A DNA stretch of 64,000 nucleotides, from contig OENT01000080.1 in assembly GCA_900239685.1 (NCBI GenBank), forward strand, positions 37,450 through 101,449. The letters are read 5' to 3'. Shown piece after piece: positions 1 to 11,659 of this stretch (position 1 is its first letter; each line of letters starts with the position of its first letter). The notes beneath the pieces are model-generated. The model saw nothing but the letters and a program-made list of their open reading frames with translations. It was not told the DNA's origin and searched no databases. This DNA comes from Rotaria macrura (lineage: Eukaryota > Rotifera > Eurotatoria > Philodinida > Philodinidae). The translations under genes were made by a program, and so were the position numbers.

Positions 1-110
1 GTTTTGATTGACCTGGGTACATCCCTTGTATAAAACGGTATTACCGGTTATCGGTGGAGTGGTTACCAGTGGAACGATGAACCAGTGAGTCACCGTCACG
101 GATGCATCTA
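1..110. repeat. Fragment of hAT-like MITE family
   Basis: The first ~110 bases resemble the complete element at 18832-19140: a CATCCC-TTGTATA stretch, several ACCGGT/ACCAGT words, and a right end reading CACCGTCACGGATGCATC, close to that copy's CACCGTTGCATCC end. The left part is cut by the window edge, so length and target duplication cannot be judged. CCTGGG followed by TA at 12-19 also matches the right end of the TA-flanked elements described elsewhere, which may be chance. Confidence 0.4.
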
Positions 111-729
111 CATCTTAAAACATATCTGATCTATTAGATATGAGAAATTAAAAGTTGAGTGTGTTCATGGACAGTACTTAGTGCATAATTATCATCCATC
201 TACGCAATAGTGAACACTAGAAAACAAATCATTTCAACGGTTTGCCGATGAAGGCTAATCAAGAGAAGGACAACATATAATATGATCTGCTCATCGTCAT
301 CTGTAGGTATTTAATCTTTTCACTTCTACAGACATTAACATCTCATAAGTACGCATTATAAAAGGACCAATCTAAATAATAGGAATGCTACATTGTTTTC
401 ATTTGTGTACGACATATTCATGACTCATTGTTGACGATAGTTAAAATACATAATTAGTTGATCAACATTCCAAAATGATAATTAATACAATTTTACTAAA
501 ATCTAGACTTGTACAAAATATCCATATCTTAAATTATACAAATTCTTCGATCAAGTTGAAGAAAATTGATTGAACAATTTTTTCTTTTTCCTAAATATTT
601 TCAAACGTTTAATATCCAGACAAGCCTCTTTGTTTTTCAAGGAAATTCAACTACGAAAAAATCAAACACTTATACATTGGGATTGAAAACAAGATTTATT
701 ATGTATTTATTTATGTATTTTTTTCAATC
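111..729. other. Non-coding left flank
   Basis: AT-rich sequence with no credible open frame, RNA gene or repeat that I recognise. It ends at the TG dinucleotide (730-731) that borders the large transposon. Confidence 0.5.
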
Positions 730-731
730 TG

Positions 732-905
732 CCCAGGTTATAAGTCCTCGATCGTATACGACCGTATACAACATTATACGGCGAATAACGAGAACCGTAT
801 ACGACTGCCATATACGACGATCGTATACGTAGGAATACGTCTGCATACGACGGTGGTAAACGATCGTGCATACGACGATCGTATTTTTTGGTCGTATACG
901 ACAGT
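732..905 (+). repeat. Left subterminal palindrome array of the EnSpm element
   Basis: GTATAC cores occur at 754, 764, 797, 823 and 894, usually set in CGTATACGAC or ATCGTATACG, with degenerate copies (ATATACGAC, CATACGAC) between. The right end carries the same word five times. Arrays of short repeats just inside the termini are typical of CACTA elements, where they bind the element's own protein. Confidence 0.8.
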
Positions 906-3312
906 ATTTTTGTCGTTTGTTCCTCTTGGCTCGAACAGAATCTGTCGATTGTAAAATATTCCTAGACATACGATTTTGTTGAAAATAAATTCTTTTTTAT
1001 CTTTCACTTTTCGCTAATTTCATTATGACATAATTTGTATTATCTACACTATATGCGATAGTACCCACTATGAGAATGCTAATTAAATTTGGATAACCTA
1101 ATTTTTTATGTTTTTGATTAGTCTTTCTCTGGAAGCATTTTTAAATGTCTACTAGAAAATGATAAGTGTTATTCTAAATCCATTGATATAAACGTATATG
1201 TTGTCATTCTCTGTACTAAAAGGTTTTATGTAATGAATAAATAATTGTGTACCATGTATTAATTTATACACCTGGATAACCAAATATTTTATACAAATCA
1301 AATTTTAAAAAGTTCTATTGAATAATTTGACCAGTGTCTGCCTCTACATATTCAATGCATTTGATTATCATAAGATGTGTGACTGCCAATACGAATACCA
1401 GAGGAAAGGCAATATCACGAATAGAAAACGTTTGATTAGTGAAAAAGGAATGAAAACATCTGTTATTTATTCGAAGAGAAATAATGAAAGAAAAGATAAG
1501 TTATAGAAGAATGTGTTAACGATAAAACTCGGAGAGAAAGGAGTCTTATAATATTCTTAAGAATTAACAGAAATCAGAAGTTGAAAGAAGACAGCTGAAT
1601 TCGTATAAATTAGTTTTCGTGAGACTTTCAGAATTCTGCTAATCTTTCACACAATGAAGCTTTTGTATCCCTTTTGTTTTACAGTTGCATTCACTAAACA
1701 CAAAAACTATTGCTTACGTGTTTTATCGATGCAACTGACAAATTTTGCAAAGTAAAATTTGCAAAACGCCAAGATTTACAATACAAAAACGAAATCGCTG
1801 GAAACTATCTATTTCACAATTATCATCTAGAACTTTCTGAAAGATTTCCAAGAATGAATTACCAAACAGTAGAAGAAAGGTATAGTGTATCACTTTACGG
1901 GAAGAATAAAGCTTGGAATTTTCTTTCTAATATTGTGATGTACAAGGATTTATCTGTCTAGTAGTCTGGTTCCTGACAACTAGATTTTCAGCAAGCAATA
2001 TTTATTCATGTTGATGTCAAGCTTCTAAGTGAAGTTTTTTCCAATTGCTTCATTTTTACCAAATTTCATAGAATGAAACCTCGAATCTTATTTTTCATTA
2101 GTCACAATAACAACAGAAATGAGGAACAGAGAAGAGATAAGGACCACTAAGCTTTTTTCTTTCTTTCTATTGCTTTTGTCTTACTGCTTCCACTCTTGTC
2201 TCTCATTGCTTCATTTAATTCTATCATTGGTAAAAAGGCCATTAAGTCTCAATTTTCCTTAGGACCGGTATATTCATAAGAGTAATTTGAATTAATAATT
2301 AAAAACATTTAGGTGACCCTTTCAAGTTTTTGGTTTTTTTATTTTATTGTACAAACTAGCGCTTTTTTGCATAATCTAGCGAATTCAAAGCAATACGATT
2401 TTGTAGCTGAATACTATGTATTTTCTCTTCTAGCGGTTTGCAAATCTGATGATAGGACAATCATTTGCAATATTCGCTGCACAAACAAGTTTTTGCAATA
2501 AAATAGTCCAATCGTAGTTTACACTTTATTTTCAGCAACGAATCGATTTATTTAATTATGTTTTAAACGAGTAATGGAATGACTTTAAAAAATTTTAGAA
2601 ACAATAATAATTGCTGAACTTTGATTTTGTATCTCGAACCGTATAATGATGTTCTTATTCGAACGAATACTAGTACATTCGAGTAATGAAAGTTTTCCTA
2701 TAACAGAGAGAGTGATACAGAGCAGTTCTTTTATCTCTCACTACATCCACTCGCGATAACCATAAAATACTAGTGAAATACTATAAGGCTCAAATCCTAT
2801 CGAAACATCAAAACTTTGGCATCATCAGTAAAAAACGACACTTAATGAAATTCTACTTGATCTGTCCCTTTGACGCTCAAATTTTACTAGTGAAACGGCC
2901 GTCAATTCTTATTTCCATATTTAAAACTGAAATATCTAGATACAATCAATAGCATGTACAATATCATAAATACTTTTCATAATGTTTTGTGACCACAAAA
3001 GCGATACGTCCTAGTTACATCAATCATAGAATAAGAAACCGATCAGACTTTTCTCTTTTTTATAGATTTTTGTATCGATAGATTTCAAGATCAAATCATT
3101 CAATTTAATTAATTATTCATATTTCTAATATTTTGGATGGTGATTCCATTACATGTTTCAACCGTAATTGAATAAATCGATTCATTACTGAAAATAAAAT
3201 ATAAACTATAATTGGATTATGTAATTGCAATGCATTGTCTTGTCATCGGTAAATCTTGTCATTTAGATTATTTTTTAGAAATTATTGAATATTCGACATA
3301 TTATTTAAAAAT
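906..3312 (+). other. Non-coding interior between left end and transposase
   Basis: About 2.4 kb inside the transposon. Two short open frames (1318-1506 and 1710-1961) show no motif I recognise and have no clear splice partners. They may be remnants or chance. No repeat or RNA gene seen. Confidence 0.45.
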
Positions 3313-6300
3313 ATGTATCCACATTTGAGTATCGCTGTAGAACAAGCCCAAAAGCGATTGAAACAAGAGCAGCAACAAAAAAATATTCGCCGTCGTCGCG
3401 ATCGGACAACACCAATCGAAATATGTTCAATAACAACTGACAATGCTCCTAGGATAACATGTGAAGAAGAAAATCAGACAGAATTAAACAACCTCAAAAA
3501 AACAATTGATCAGCCGACGACTAATAGTTATGAAATGTTAGACGTTGACACTGATTTCGATATTGATTCATTTGTAGAGGACGTGAGTGAATCTCAACCA
3601 GAAGCCGATATGGATTGTGAATTCTCGATTGATGATCAATATGAACCTCTGACATTAGATGATTTGTTTCTACCAAATAATAATGAAAATAATAATTTCC
3701 TTCATCTATATACCACCGTTAAAACGAATGAATTTTGCAGGCAGTTAGCAAAACTTTTTAGAGATGCAAATATTAGCAACGTTCATTGCATTCGGATTTT
3801 GAAACTCATAAGTTCTATTCTTCCGCAGCCTCATCAATTACCAACAACACTAAAAGCTTTGTACGATTCAATGAATGGTAAGATTTAAATTTTTGCTGCG
3901 ATAGTGAAATCTATTTTGAACATTTTAAATAAGAAGAATAATATATTTAGCATATTTACAAGAAGCAAAAAAGATGATTGTAAGCGGTTTTTTTAGTGGA
4001 ACAACTGTTCAATAAAAGATCTGTTTGTATAAAATGTTCTGCCAATCTATCAAACAATGACAGATCGTGCAACAATTGTAAATCGATTAATAAGAAATCA
4101 ATTACTAGCATATATGATGTCAATCAAATGGTAGTATTCGCACGAACATTGGATTGGCTTTCGGTAGACATTGAAAACAACCGGAGACAAACTATTGATA
4201 ATAATTTATCGGGACACACCAAGAACGATAATGATATTATGTTTAATCAAGTTTATAAAGAACTTAAAAGTAACCATGGTTTATCCTCCTTTGTTTCATT
4301 ATTATTACATATCGATGGCATTAGTTTATGTAAATCGAGCAAAATGACATTATGGTTGCTTAGTTGTTCTATAGTTGAACTTCCAGTTGATCTTCGGTAC
4401 CGACGATTTAACATGATTGTTCTTTCTGTTTGGGTAGGCTACAGCGAACCAGATATCAAATTATGGTTGAATGAATGTTTACATCAATTGGAAAACATCA
4501 AGATTCAAGGTACTTTTAATTTGTTTTTCAATTAATTAGAGTCGTCAACAATACTAATTTCATCGTTTTATGTCAAATAATTTGTTAGTCAAAGTTTCTG
4601 ACGAATTTTGATTTTGATACAACAATGTAATGAAATGTCGAATAGATCTTTTATATTGGGACAAACGCAGCAGAGCATTTTATGCCGGAACGTAGGAATG
4701 AATTTCATTCAAAACTGTTTACCTGAGATTACAGAAAAATCAGAACAAAAACTACATGAAAAAGAATGTCACAACCTTCGTGAAAATTATTTTAACGCCA
4801 TATCATTTGTTCCAACATCCTAAATATCTAACTCTCTGTTTAAAAGATGCTGTCAAACAGATTTTTAATTATTATTCTAGCAGCCAAGAGAATAGAGAAG
4901 CGAACGCATTATCAATACTTGAATTACGTCAATGTGTTGTTTATCAGTCGACAAAAATATCTAGCTGAATATTTTCACAGAAAATGCGTCCTAGTTTAAA
5001 GAATCTCGTGCGGTCGAAGATTACTTAGCTTTTCTTCATGTGTCATATTCAATCTCTGAAAACTGCTCTGTTGGAATCGAATTTATTTATTTTTACTTAT
5101 ACTTAAAATAATTAGAAGCGTAGACAGTAATCAATATTATTAAAACGTTCATTTCGACAGCAAATTAAAAAAAGAATTTTTCTGTGCTAAAAGACTTTAT
5201 CCTCTGTAACTTTTAATACCAGAATTACAAGTGTGAACGTATGATTGGTTAAAATAAATGAGATCTTGTTGTTGTTCAAAAAATAAATGCGTATTGTTCT
5301 GTCAATGTTTTAGTTGAAACGTACTCGGGCTTCAAAAAAGTAATTTTCAACGAATTCCTTCATATATTCTGGAAATAGACATTGAATTTTCTGAATCAGT
5401 CATACATGAAATATCTGCGATGTCCTATTAGAGTACTGTGCCAAAAACCAAATACGTTCAGTACATTAGTGTTAGCAATTAAATTAAAAACGTTCGGTCC
5501 TATATTTTACATTAATAATGTTAACGTTGAGGTCCTACCGTGTTTCTAACTACGTAATTTACCGCAAACAATATTACTCCTTGTCATTTTAACCGTCAGC
5601 TTTATCACACTTAGAGAAGATTGAATCACTTTTAAAATCACAGTACGGTGTTATTTTCAACCCTAGGTATTCCTACTCTATCTGGTATTAATTTTAAGGT
5701 ACTTATTTATGGGATAACAGGCGACTGCCCTGCTATAAAACTAGCAATAAAACATATTAATCATCAAGGTTATTGGTGCTGTTGGTTTTGCTATATTCGC
5801 GGCATTCATATTCATAACAAAAGACAATATTATTTCGAAAAAGAACTTGCTCTCCGTTCAACAGCTGAATATGCTTTTTATTCACATGAAGCCGAAGAAA
5901 CAAAAAGAAACATCTATGGTCATCTTGGTGTTTCACCTTTATCTATTATACTTGATGTTCCTCTTCCGCGCTGTTTGGTCATTGACTATATGCACGTTTC
6001 GTTGTTACGTCATACACGTACAGTTATTCAACATCTTTATGAAAAGTATTTGAAACCAAAACAAAGGGACGATCTTGACGAACTTTTTCGAAATCAACCT
6101 TTTCCTCACTTTTTTAATCGCAAGATGCGTCCTGTTAAAGAATTTTCATATTGCAAGTCTGTAAAATGATTGGCTAGAAATGATTTTGTCAGTTTACATT
6201 TTAGAGCGACGGAGTTGAGAAACATGCTGTTGTATGGTCTGTTACCGCTGATTCGATTGTTTCTACCTATTCAATGTGCTGCACATCTAGCACTTTACGT

Positions 6301-7777
6301 AACAGCAATGCGAGTAAGTTTCTGAAATGAATCTTTTTGCCAAAGGAAAAAGTCTTTCAAATACTACGTCCATGGAGAAAATTTTTGCACTTATATATAT
6401 TAGCATTCATAAACTTTCTTTGATGACAAATGTTTTTAGAAGTTGCTTTATGTATGAACTTTCAATTCTTCTAACCCTAGAATCTATTTAATATAACATA
6501 AATGTCCTTCTATCCCTTACCTTTTTCTTAATCTATTTCTTTGTATAAAATTGATGCATTAAGTTCCAGAAATATCTTGAACACTACTAGATTATGAATT
6601 GTAATCGATAAGACCATAGAAAAAAAACATTAGCGAAGGATGGATGATCCAATTATAATAGAATACTTTAAATTCAGAAAAACGTTAGTTGAAAAAGGGA
6701 TCATTTCCTATTTGTCAAATTCCAATATTCTATATTCTGCATGATCATGTATATGTAAAAAGTTTCAAAGAGTTACAGAAAAAATTTGTCGTTGGACAGT
6801 GGAAAATGCGCATGTCATTAATAAATAACAATAGATAAAACTTTCAAAAAACAATTTGTTGTTCTTTCTATATTTTAAATAATATTTTTTCATAATGAAG
6901 CTATTTCATGGACCTCGTACCCTTGGTAAGGAAACAGAAATTGTGGCTAATGAACTAATGGCTATGTATTACGAAGATCATACGTTATTTTATGACAATA
7001 TTCAAAATTTCGTTCTACATCTTCACTCCCATTTCATGGATCAATATTGCTTGCATGGTAGTCTCTCAAATCTTGGTACCTTTGGTCAAGAGTCATTAAT
7101 AGGTCATTTCGCCAATAATCGAAAGGGAACGCGTTATTTAGGTCAATTGATAATCAATAATTATAATGTAGATGATATTCTTTTACTTAAATTTAGCTAT
7201 ACTCAAGACATCTCTATCGAAATTCTAGATTGATTTTACTTTAACCAATCAATTGTATCATCATTTGCCAAGTATGCCGGTAAAATCTAACGGTCTCTTT
7301 GATTCACATGATGCAGTAATCAGTAACTTTCTTGTCAAAACTCATAACGATTTATGTTCCTGTAATAACAGCAATCAATGCATTAAAATATATCGCCGTT
7401 ATCGAATCAATGCTATAATTTATCATTCGTTAATTTACCATAGACGTGGATCATCTAAAAGTTATTTTGTTCAATATTCGAAAGATAACGAAAAAACTCT
7501 GTTTGGAATAATTGAACTGTTCTTTACTTGCAATAACAAAAGCTATGCTTTAATACATAATCATAGTTCCAAGCATTTATTCACTGATTATTTTATCTCT
7601 TCTAAATACCATAATATTTTGCTTAATGCACTCAACATGCATTTCTATGTTCTTAATCTTGCCTCAACTTATAGCGATGTAATTGCTGTGGACAGTATAT
7701 CAAATATGTGCATTGTATTTACTTTTTGTGATTCACTTGTGGTGACACCTCTCTCTGCTTCATACGAACATGATTAA
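3313..7777 (+). CDS. EnSpm/CACTA Tnp2-like transposase (frame incompletely resolved)
   Basis: DDE-type transposase that would cut and join the element's ends. Pieces that splice in frame: 3313-3877 to 3997-4509, and 5644-6156 to 6205-6313 to 6901 onward, with GT-AG introns of 119, 48 and 587 bp. The N-terminal part is basic and then acidic; the second exon carries a CIKC...CNNC zinc-ribbon-like motif. The core matches the Tnp2 pattern: GITGDCPA (Asp at 5723-5725), CCWFCYIRG, VIDYMH (Asp at 5984-5986), the KATELRNMLLYG block across the 6157-6204 intron, and FGQES (Glu at 7090-7092). These three acidic residues are the likely catalytic triad. Two places do not join: 4510-5643, which I could not bridge in frame, and about 7231-7253, where the frame shifts by one with no clear intron. 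The C-terminal part resumes at about 7253 with a CSCNNSNQC cluster. Either the copy is decayed or some exons are missed. Confidence 0.72.
4510..5643 (+). other. Unresolved stretch within the transposase gene
   Basis: A GT donor follows the exon ending at 4509 (phase 1) and an AG acceptor precedes 5644 (needs phase 2), so one intron spanning the gap breaks the frame. Open frames at 4608-4823 and 4756-4968 overlap in different frames and show no Tnp2 motif. The protein reads plausibly straight from the exon before the gap into the exon after it, so this is probably intron or inserted sequence plus a small frame change. Confidence 0.5.
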
Positions 7778-8024
7778 ACATATGCTTAAATAGAACGTTT
7801 CATTAGAATCTAAATGATTTTACTTCTCTTAAATGAACGAAGGAAAGAAAAAGAGGATCGACGAGTTTCCATTTTCGTCGTCCGATTGAGCGAGAATCGA
7901 GTTTGAATAGGAAGTATTCGACAGATTTTTTTTCTTTTCTTTTATAGTATTCACACACACACATATATATATGTACGTGTTTTTCGTTATTTAATATTAT
8001 CATTCATATACACACTACAAACAA
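7778..8024 (+). promoter_or_regulatory. Intergenic spacer upstream of the BEN gene
   Basis: The 247 bp between the transposase stop and the BEN-protein start holds a CACACACA-TATATATA tract (about 7953-7972), which ends some 50 bp before the ATG. I infer that the BEN gene's promoter lies here, but no defined element can be named. Confidence 0.3.
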
Positions 8025-11000
8025 ATGACATCACGCAGGCAAGTGTTACCTCGGCAGGTTTTTACGCCTACACAAGGTACGCCACCACCAAGTCATTATT
8101 TACTCATTTTCGAAGATACGAACTCGTATCAAATAGTAGCACGTTCAAGTTTGAAACAAATTAATGGTGATGCTGTTTTTATCATGATTCGCAATAGACT
8201 TGTAAAAGCAAAATCAGTTTACCATGGTTTGCTGTACCATTAATTTTTTTCCTTGCTCCAAATTATTCTTTTTAGGTTCTCTTGAAGAATGTAATTCTGA
8301 ATATGCCCGATTAACACGAGTATCAAAAAATGAATCACATAATGATGATGATGATGATGATGATGATGGTAAAAGTCGCCGATCGTATTTTCTTAAATGT
8401 CACACGTTTTGAATCTTCTAGGTCATTCGATGAGTGATCCGATCACTCTTGATGATTCGATGATAAAAGATGCCATGTATCCGAAAGCTGGTCCATTAAA
8501 TTCGTTATTATCGATTGCAACAAGAAAACGAATTTTAACAAGCATTGAGTCACCAGACAAAACATCTGATGAAGGTTTGTCTATTTTTCTCCATCTATAC
8601 TAAGTTTTTGAATTATGCTAAATGCTTTCTTCATCTCATCGTCATTCTTTACCCAGTATTTGAAATCACGTGACATTCTATTTATTTTCAATCAACTTCT
8701 TTCTTTTCAAACGAAATCGGTTAATTAGATTGTTATGTTTTGTTTGAGTTGAACACTTTGTAAATGAAACTTTCTTTTACGATCGATTTTTATCAGTATA
8801 GTTTTTAAGTAGTTTTCTGTCGAGTCTATCAAGTATTCGAGGTACTCATTAAAATATCTGTTGCGTGGATTCAAAGACAGATGATAAAAACCACCAACTC
8901 TCATGCTGTCAGCTACCGGTACTCATCTTTGAGAGATTTATAAATAAAAACTTTAATCGTTTTGTACCACCACAGAAAAAGTTCCATACCGATGGTATTC
9001 ATATTTATTTTAATCAACCATCCAGATTTCGAACAATTATACTAAATGATAGCGAATAAAAAGGTTCGTAAAATGAGATACTTCAATACTCTAGGATCGT
9101 TATTGATCCGTATTTTAAAAATCAATATAAACTAATTCTTTTAATAATCTAAAACATCTATTTAAAGTTAATCTGCCTGTTTTCAAGATAGTGAATCACA
9201 GTGTTAAGAGGACTTTTCTTCAGCTTATGTAATAGTTAATCCTTTAGAAGAAGATGATAAAAGAATATTTGAAAACAAACAGTATGTTTCAAGTGAAACA
9301 CATTTGATGTCAATATTCGAATACTGGTTCGTGATGATGTTTTAATAAAATAAATATTTGCAGACTTTTTTCATGCGCATAGGTTGGGCATGAAAATATA
9401 CATGCGCCACTTGTATCAAAAGTTACATTCAATTGAGTGCGTTTTGTACATGTTGTTAAACAAAAATTAGTTCTCCACCGCTCATCTTGACTTTTTCAAA
9501 TTTTTTTCTTGATTATCCAGAGTTCAGTCATTCAATGTAAAGATTGGATTAGCAGTATTTGATTAAATCTAATTGTTGATACTGATGGCATGCTTGATTT
9601 GTTGTGTCTTTAGAGTCGAGCTGTGGCAATAACAGCAGACTAAAACTGTTTTTCTTGATTGAAAAATTATCGAAAGCTCTATCGAATATAGACATTAACT
9701 ATCTCTAATACGAAGTCTATACCGCTTTTCAAATGACTGTTTATATAGTTTGTTCTTAGAATTCACGAAACAAAAAATTTGATGCGTATCCGATAATAAA
9801 TTTTTTCTCACTGTGATAGTGGATAATCTTATGAATTTATCAATATTTATTGATTCGAAAGATTTTATTTTTAATCAAACTTTTGTAATTGATTCATGTT
9901 TGAATATTGCGATACATTTTATGTAATTTCATAGAACAAGAAGCATGCACGGATGATGAAACAACATCGTTTATTGGTGGACCTAAACGAGTTCGTAAAA
10001 ACCCTTTTGAATTAAAATCGAAGAAAAAACGAAGCACAGATAAACCTTTGGAGAAACAATGTACAAATGATACAAGTAAGTTGAGATGATACGCTTACTA
10101 ATCATTCTAAATTTCTAATTTCAGATAATGAAAATATGGACATTGATCCTATTGAAAATGATCGTGGTAAAAGAAAAAAGGCATCAAATAATACATTAAG
10201 TCAGTCTTCTCATATGAAAATGCGCGATGAATAATTTCTTATTTATATTTCAGGTTCCAATGTCTTAGAAGGTATTGACAGCCGTGTCAATGAGTTAAAT
10301 CAAAAATTGATCGCTAATTCATCTAAACTCGATTTGCAAATGCAAAAGCTTTATTCAAAAATTGATCGTCTCAGTTCAACTGTTAATGTTGTAAGATACT
10401 TACAAGAAATTTCTCTCACAACGCTGCTCTTCGCGTTTAATATAAATCATAGGATTGATTTTTTCCGATTTATTGAATATTAATGGTTAAATTCAATTAA
10501 AAATTCTGCAAAATTGAGTCTAAATACTTGTAGAGACTAGGAATGGGGTCATATATAAATAACTTTACACTTTAGGGGAGGAAAAGATGGGATTATTTTC
10601 CTTCAACTTGTTATTCTACTTTCTTTTCATCATCAAAGTTCCTTTTCCTTTTAGAATACGCATGCTCTTGAGCCGTACGTTGGCAAAGCCGGTGAAAAAT
10701 TTCAAGATAAGTTAGTAAGTTTTTCGAAATAATATATTCCAACCAAAACTATTGTATTCTTTCTTGCTTCAATTCAGATGTTCAAAAATATCAATTTGCT
10801 TGATATTATGGCAACAGACTATGGCGATTATTCTCGGAAAATTCTACGAATCATTTTTACTGCTGATGAGTTGAAGAACTGTATTCTACCACCTGGTAAA
10901 GCACATCTTACACGAGACCCGCTTGATCAAGAACGATTCTTAACATTTCTTGGTATGTAAAAACTTTCACTTGACTTTCATCAATCATAAAGTATTATTT

Positions 11001-11189
11001 AAATTAGACGCAGTTCGATTCAAATACAAATTAAACTCGGTCAATTTCGGTATATTTTACAAAAGCTTATTACGACGAAAACTTACAGATTTTTTAATTG
11101 AAGAACGACGGCGAGAAAGTATTAAACAAACTCGAGAATTACTTAAACAAAATGATATTCGCCATGCTAGCCAATCAAATCATTTATGA
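8025..11189 (+). CDS. BEN-domain coiled-coil protein of the transposon (405 aa, 9 exons)
   Basis: Exons 8025-8226, 8276-8368, 8422-8574, 9935-10075, 10125-10199, 10254-10390, 10655-10714, 10778-10952 and 11008-11189 join with GT-AG introns and keep frame to a stop, giving 405 residues. The N-terminal region (about residues 20-85, FEDTNSYQIV to GSLEEC) is a small globular part; an Asp run encoded by (GAT)n follows. A basic stretch (KRVRKNPFELKSKKKR) looks like a nuclear signal, and residues about 222-267 form a predicted coiled coil. The last two exons hold a BEN domain (YGDYSRKILRIIF...PLDQERFLTFL...). BEN domains are helical DNA-binding modules, several of which recognise palindromes. Inferred role: binding the GTATAC palindromes at the element's ends, as TNPA does in Spm. 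AATAAA lies at 11286-11291. The reading frame is undamaged although the neighbouring transposase is not clean; intron 3 (8575-9934, 1.36 kb) is unusually long. Confidence 0.75.
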
Positions 11190-11460
11190 ATGATTTAAAT
11201 GAACATTTGCTTTCTTTTTTAATCGAGTTTTCATTCATTTTATTGTTATGAAAAAGGATAAATTTGTACATACTAACGTGGTTGAAATAAATGTCAATTG
11301 AAACTTGTTATAACCAAGTTCACAGATAGTGAAACGAAAAAAACAATATGTTTTAGTGTAGTACAACATTAATTACATTAGATAAAAAGTAGCAAACTGT
11401 TTTATGTAAGATCTTAAAGAACCACCCTGAAGCGATTTAAAACAGACAGTGTACAATCAA

Positions 11461-11645
11461 ATTCACGATCGTATACGTGCAACGTAACAGGTCGTATTTC
11501 ATCGTATACGATACGACGACTTACGGTCGTAATTCTAGGGTCAAGTAATACGGCGAAATACGATCGTATACGATCGTAATTTACACCGTGTGCGATCGTA
11601 TACGGTCGTTTACGCCGTCGTATACGATCGTTTACAACCATCGTA
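11461..11645 (+). repeat. Right subterminal palindrome array of the EnSpm element
   Basis: GTATAC cores at 11471, 11504, 11566, 11598 and 11620, mostly within ATCGTATACGATCG. The copy at 11559-11578 is a perfect 20-bp palindrome (TACGATCGTATACGATCGTA). It mirrors the left array in number and word, and lies just inside the CCTGGG terminus. Confidence 0.8.
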
Positions 11646-11659
11646 ACATTCGTCCTGGG

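Larger units (their letters stand above)
732..11659 (+). mobile_element. EnSpm/CACTA-type DNA transposon with BEN-domain accessory gene
   Basis: A 10.9 kb DNA transposon. Seen: ends CCCAGG (732-737) and CCTGGG (11654-11659) in inverted orientation, each bordered on the outside by TG (730-731 and 11660-11661), consistent with a 2-bp target duplication. Inside each end lies a 150-190 bp block of iterated CGTATACG-type palindromes. Between them, on the + strand, are a Tnp2-like transposase gene and a BEN-domain coiled-coil gene. Known: EnSpm/CACTA elements have short inverted ends, subterminal repeats, 2-3 bp duplications, a DDE transposase and often a second DNA-binding protein. Inferred: both genes belong to the element, because they lie between the matching ends in the same orientation. 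The transposase has unresolved frame problems, so current activity is doubtful, although the accessory gene is open throughout. Confidence 0.8.
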
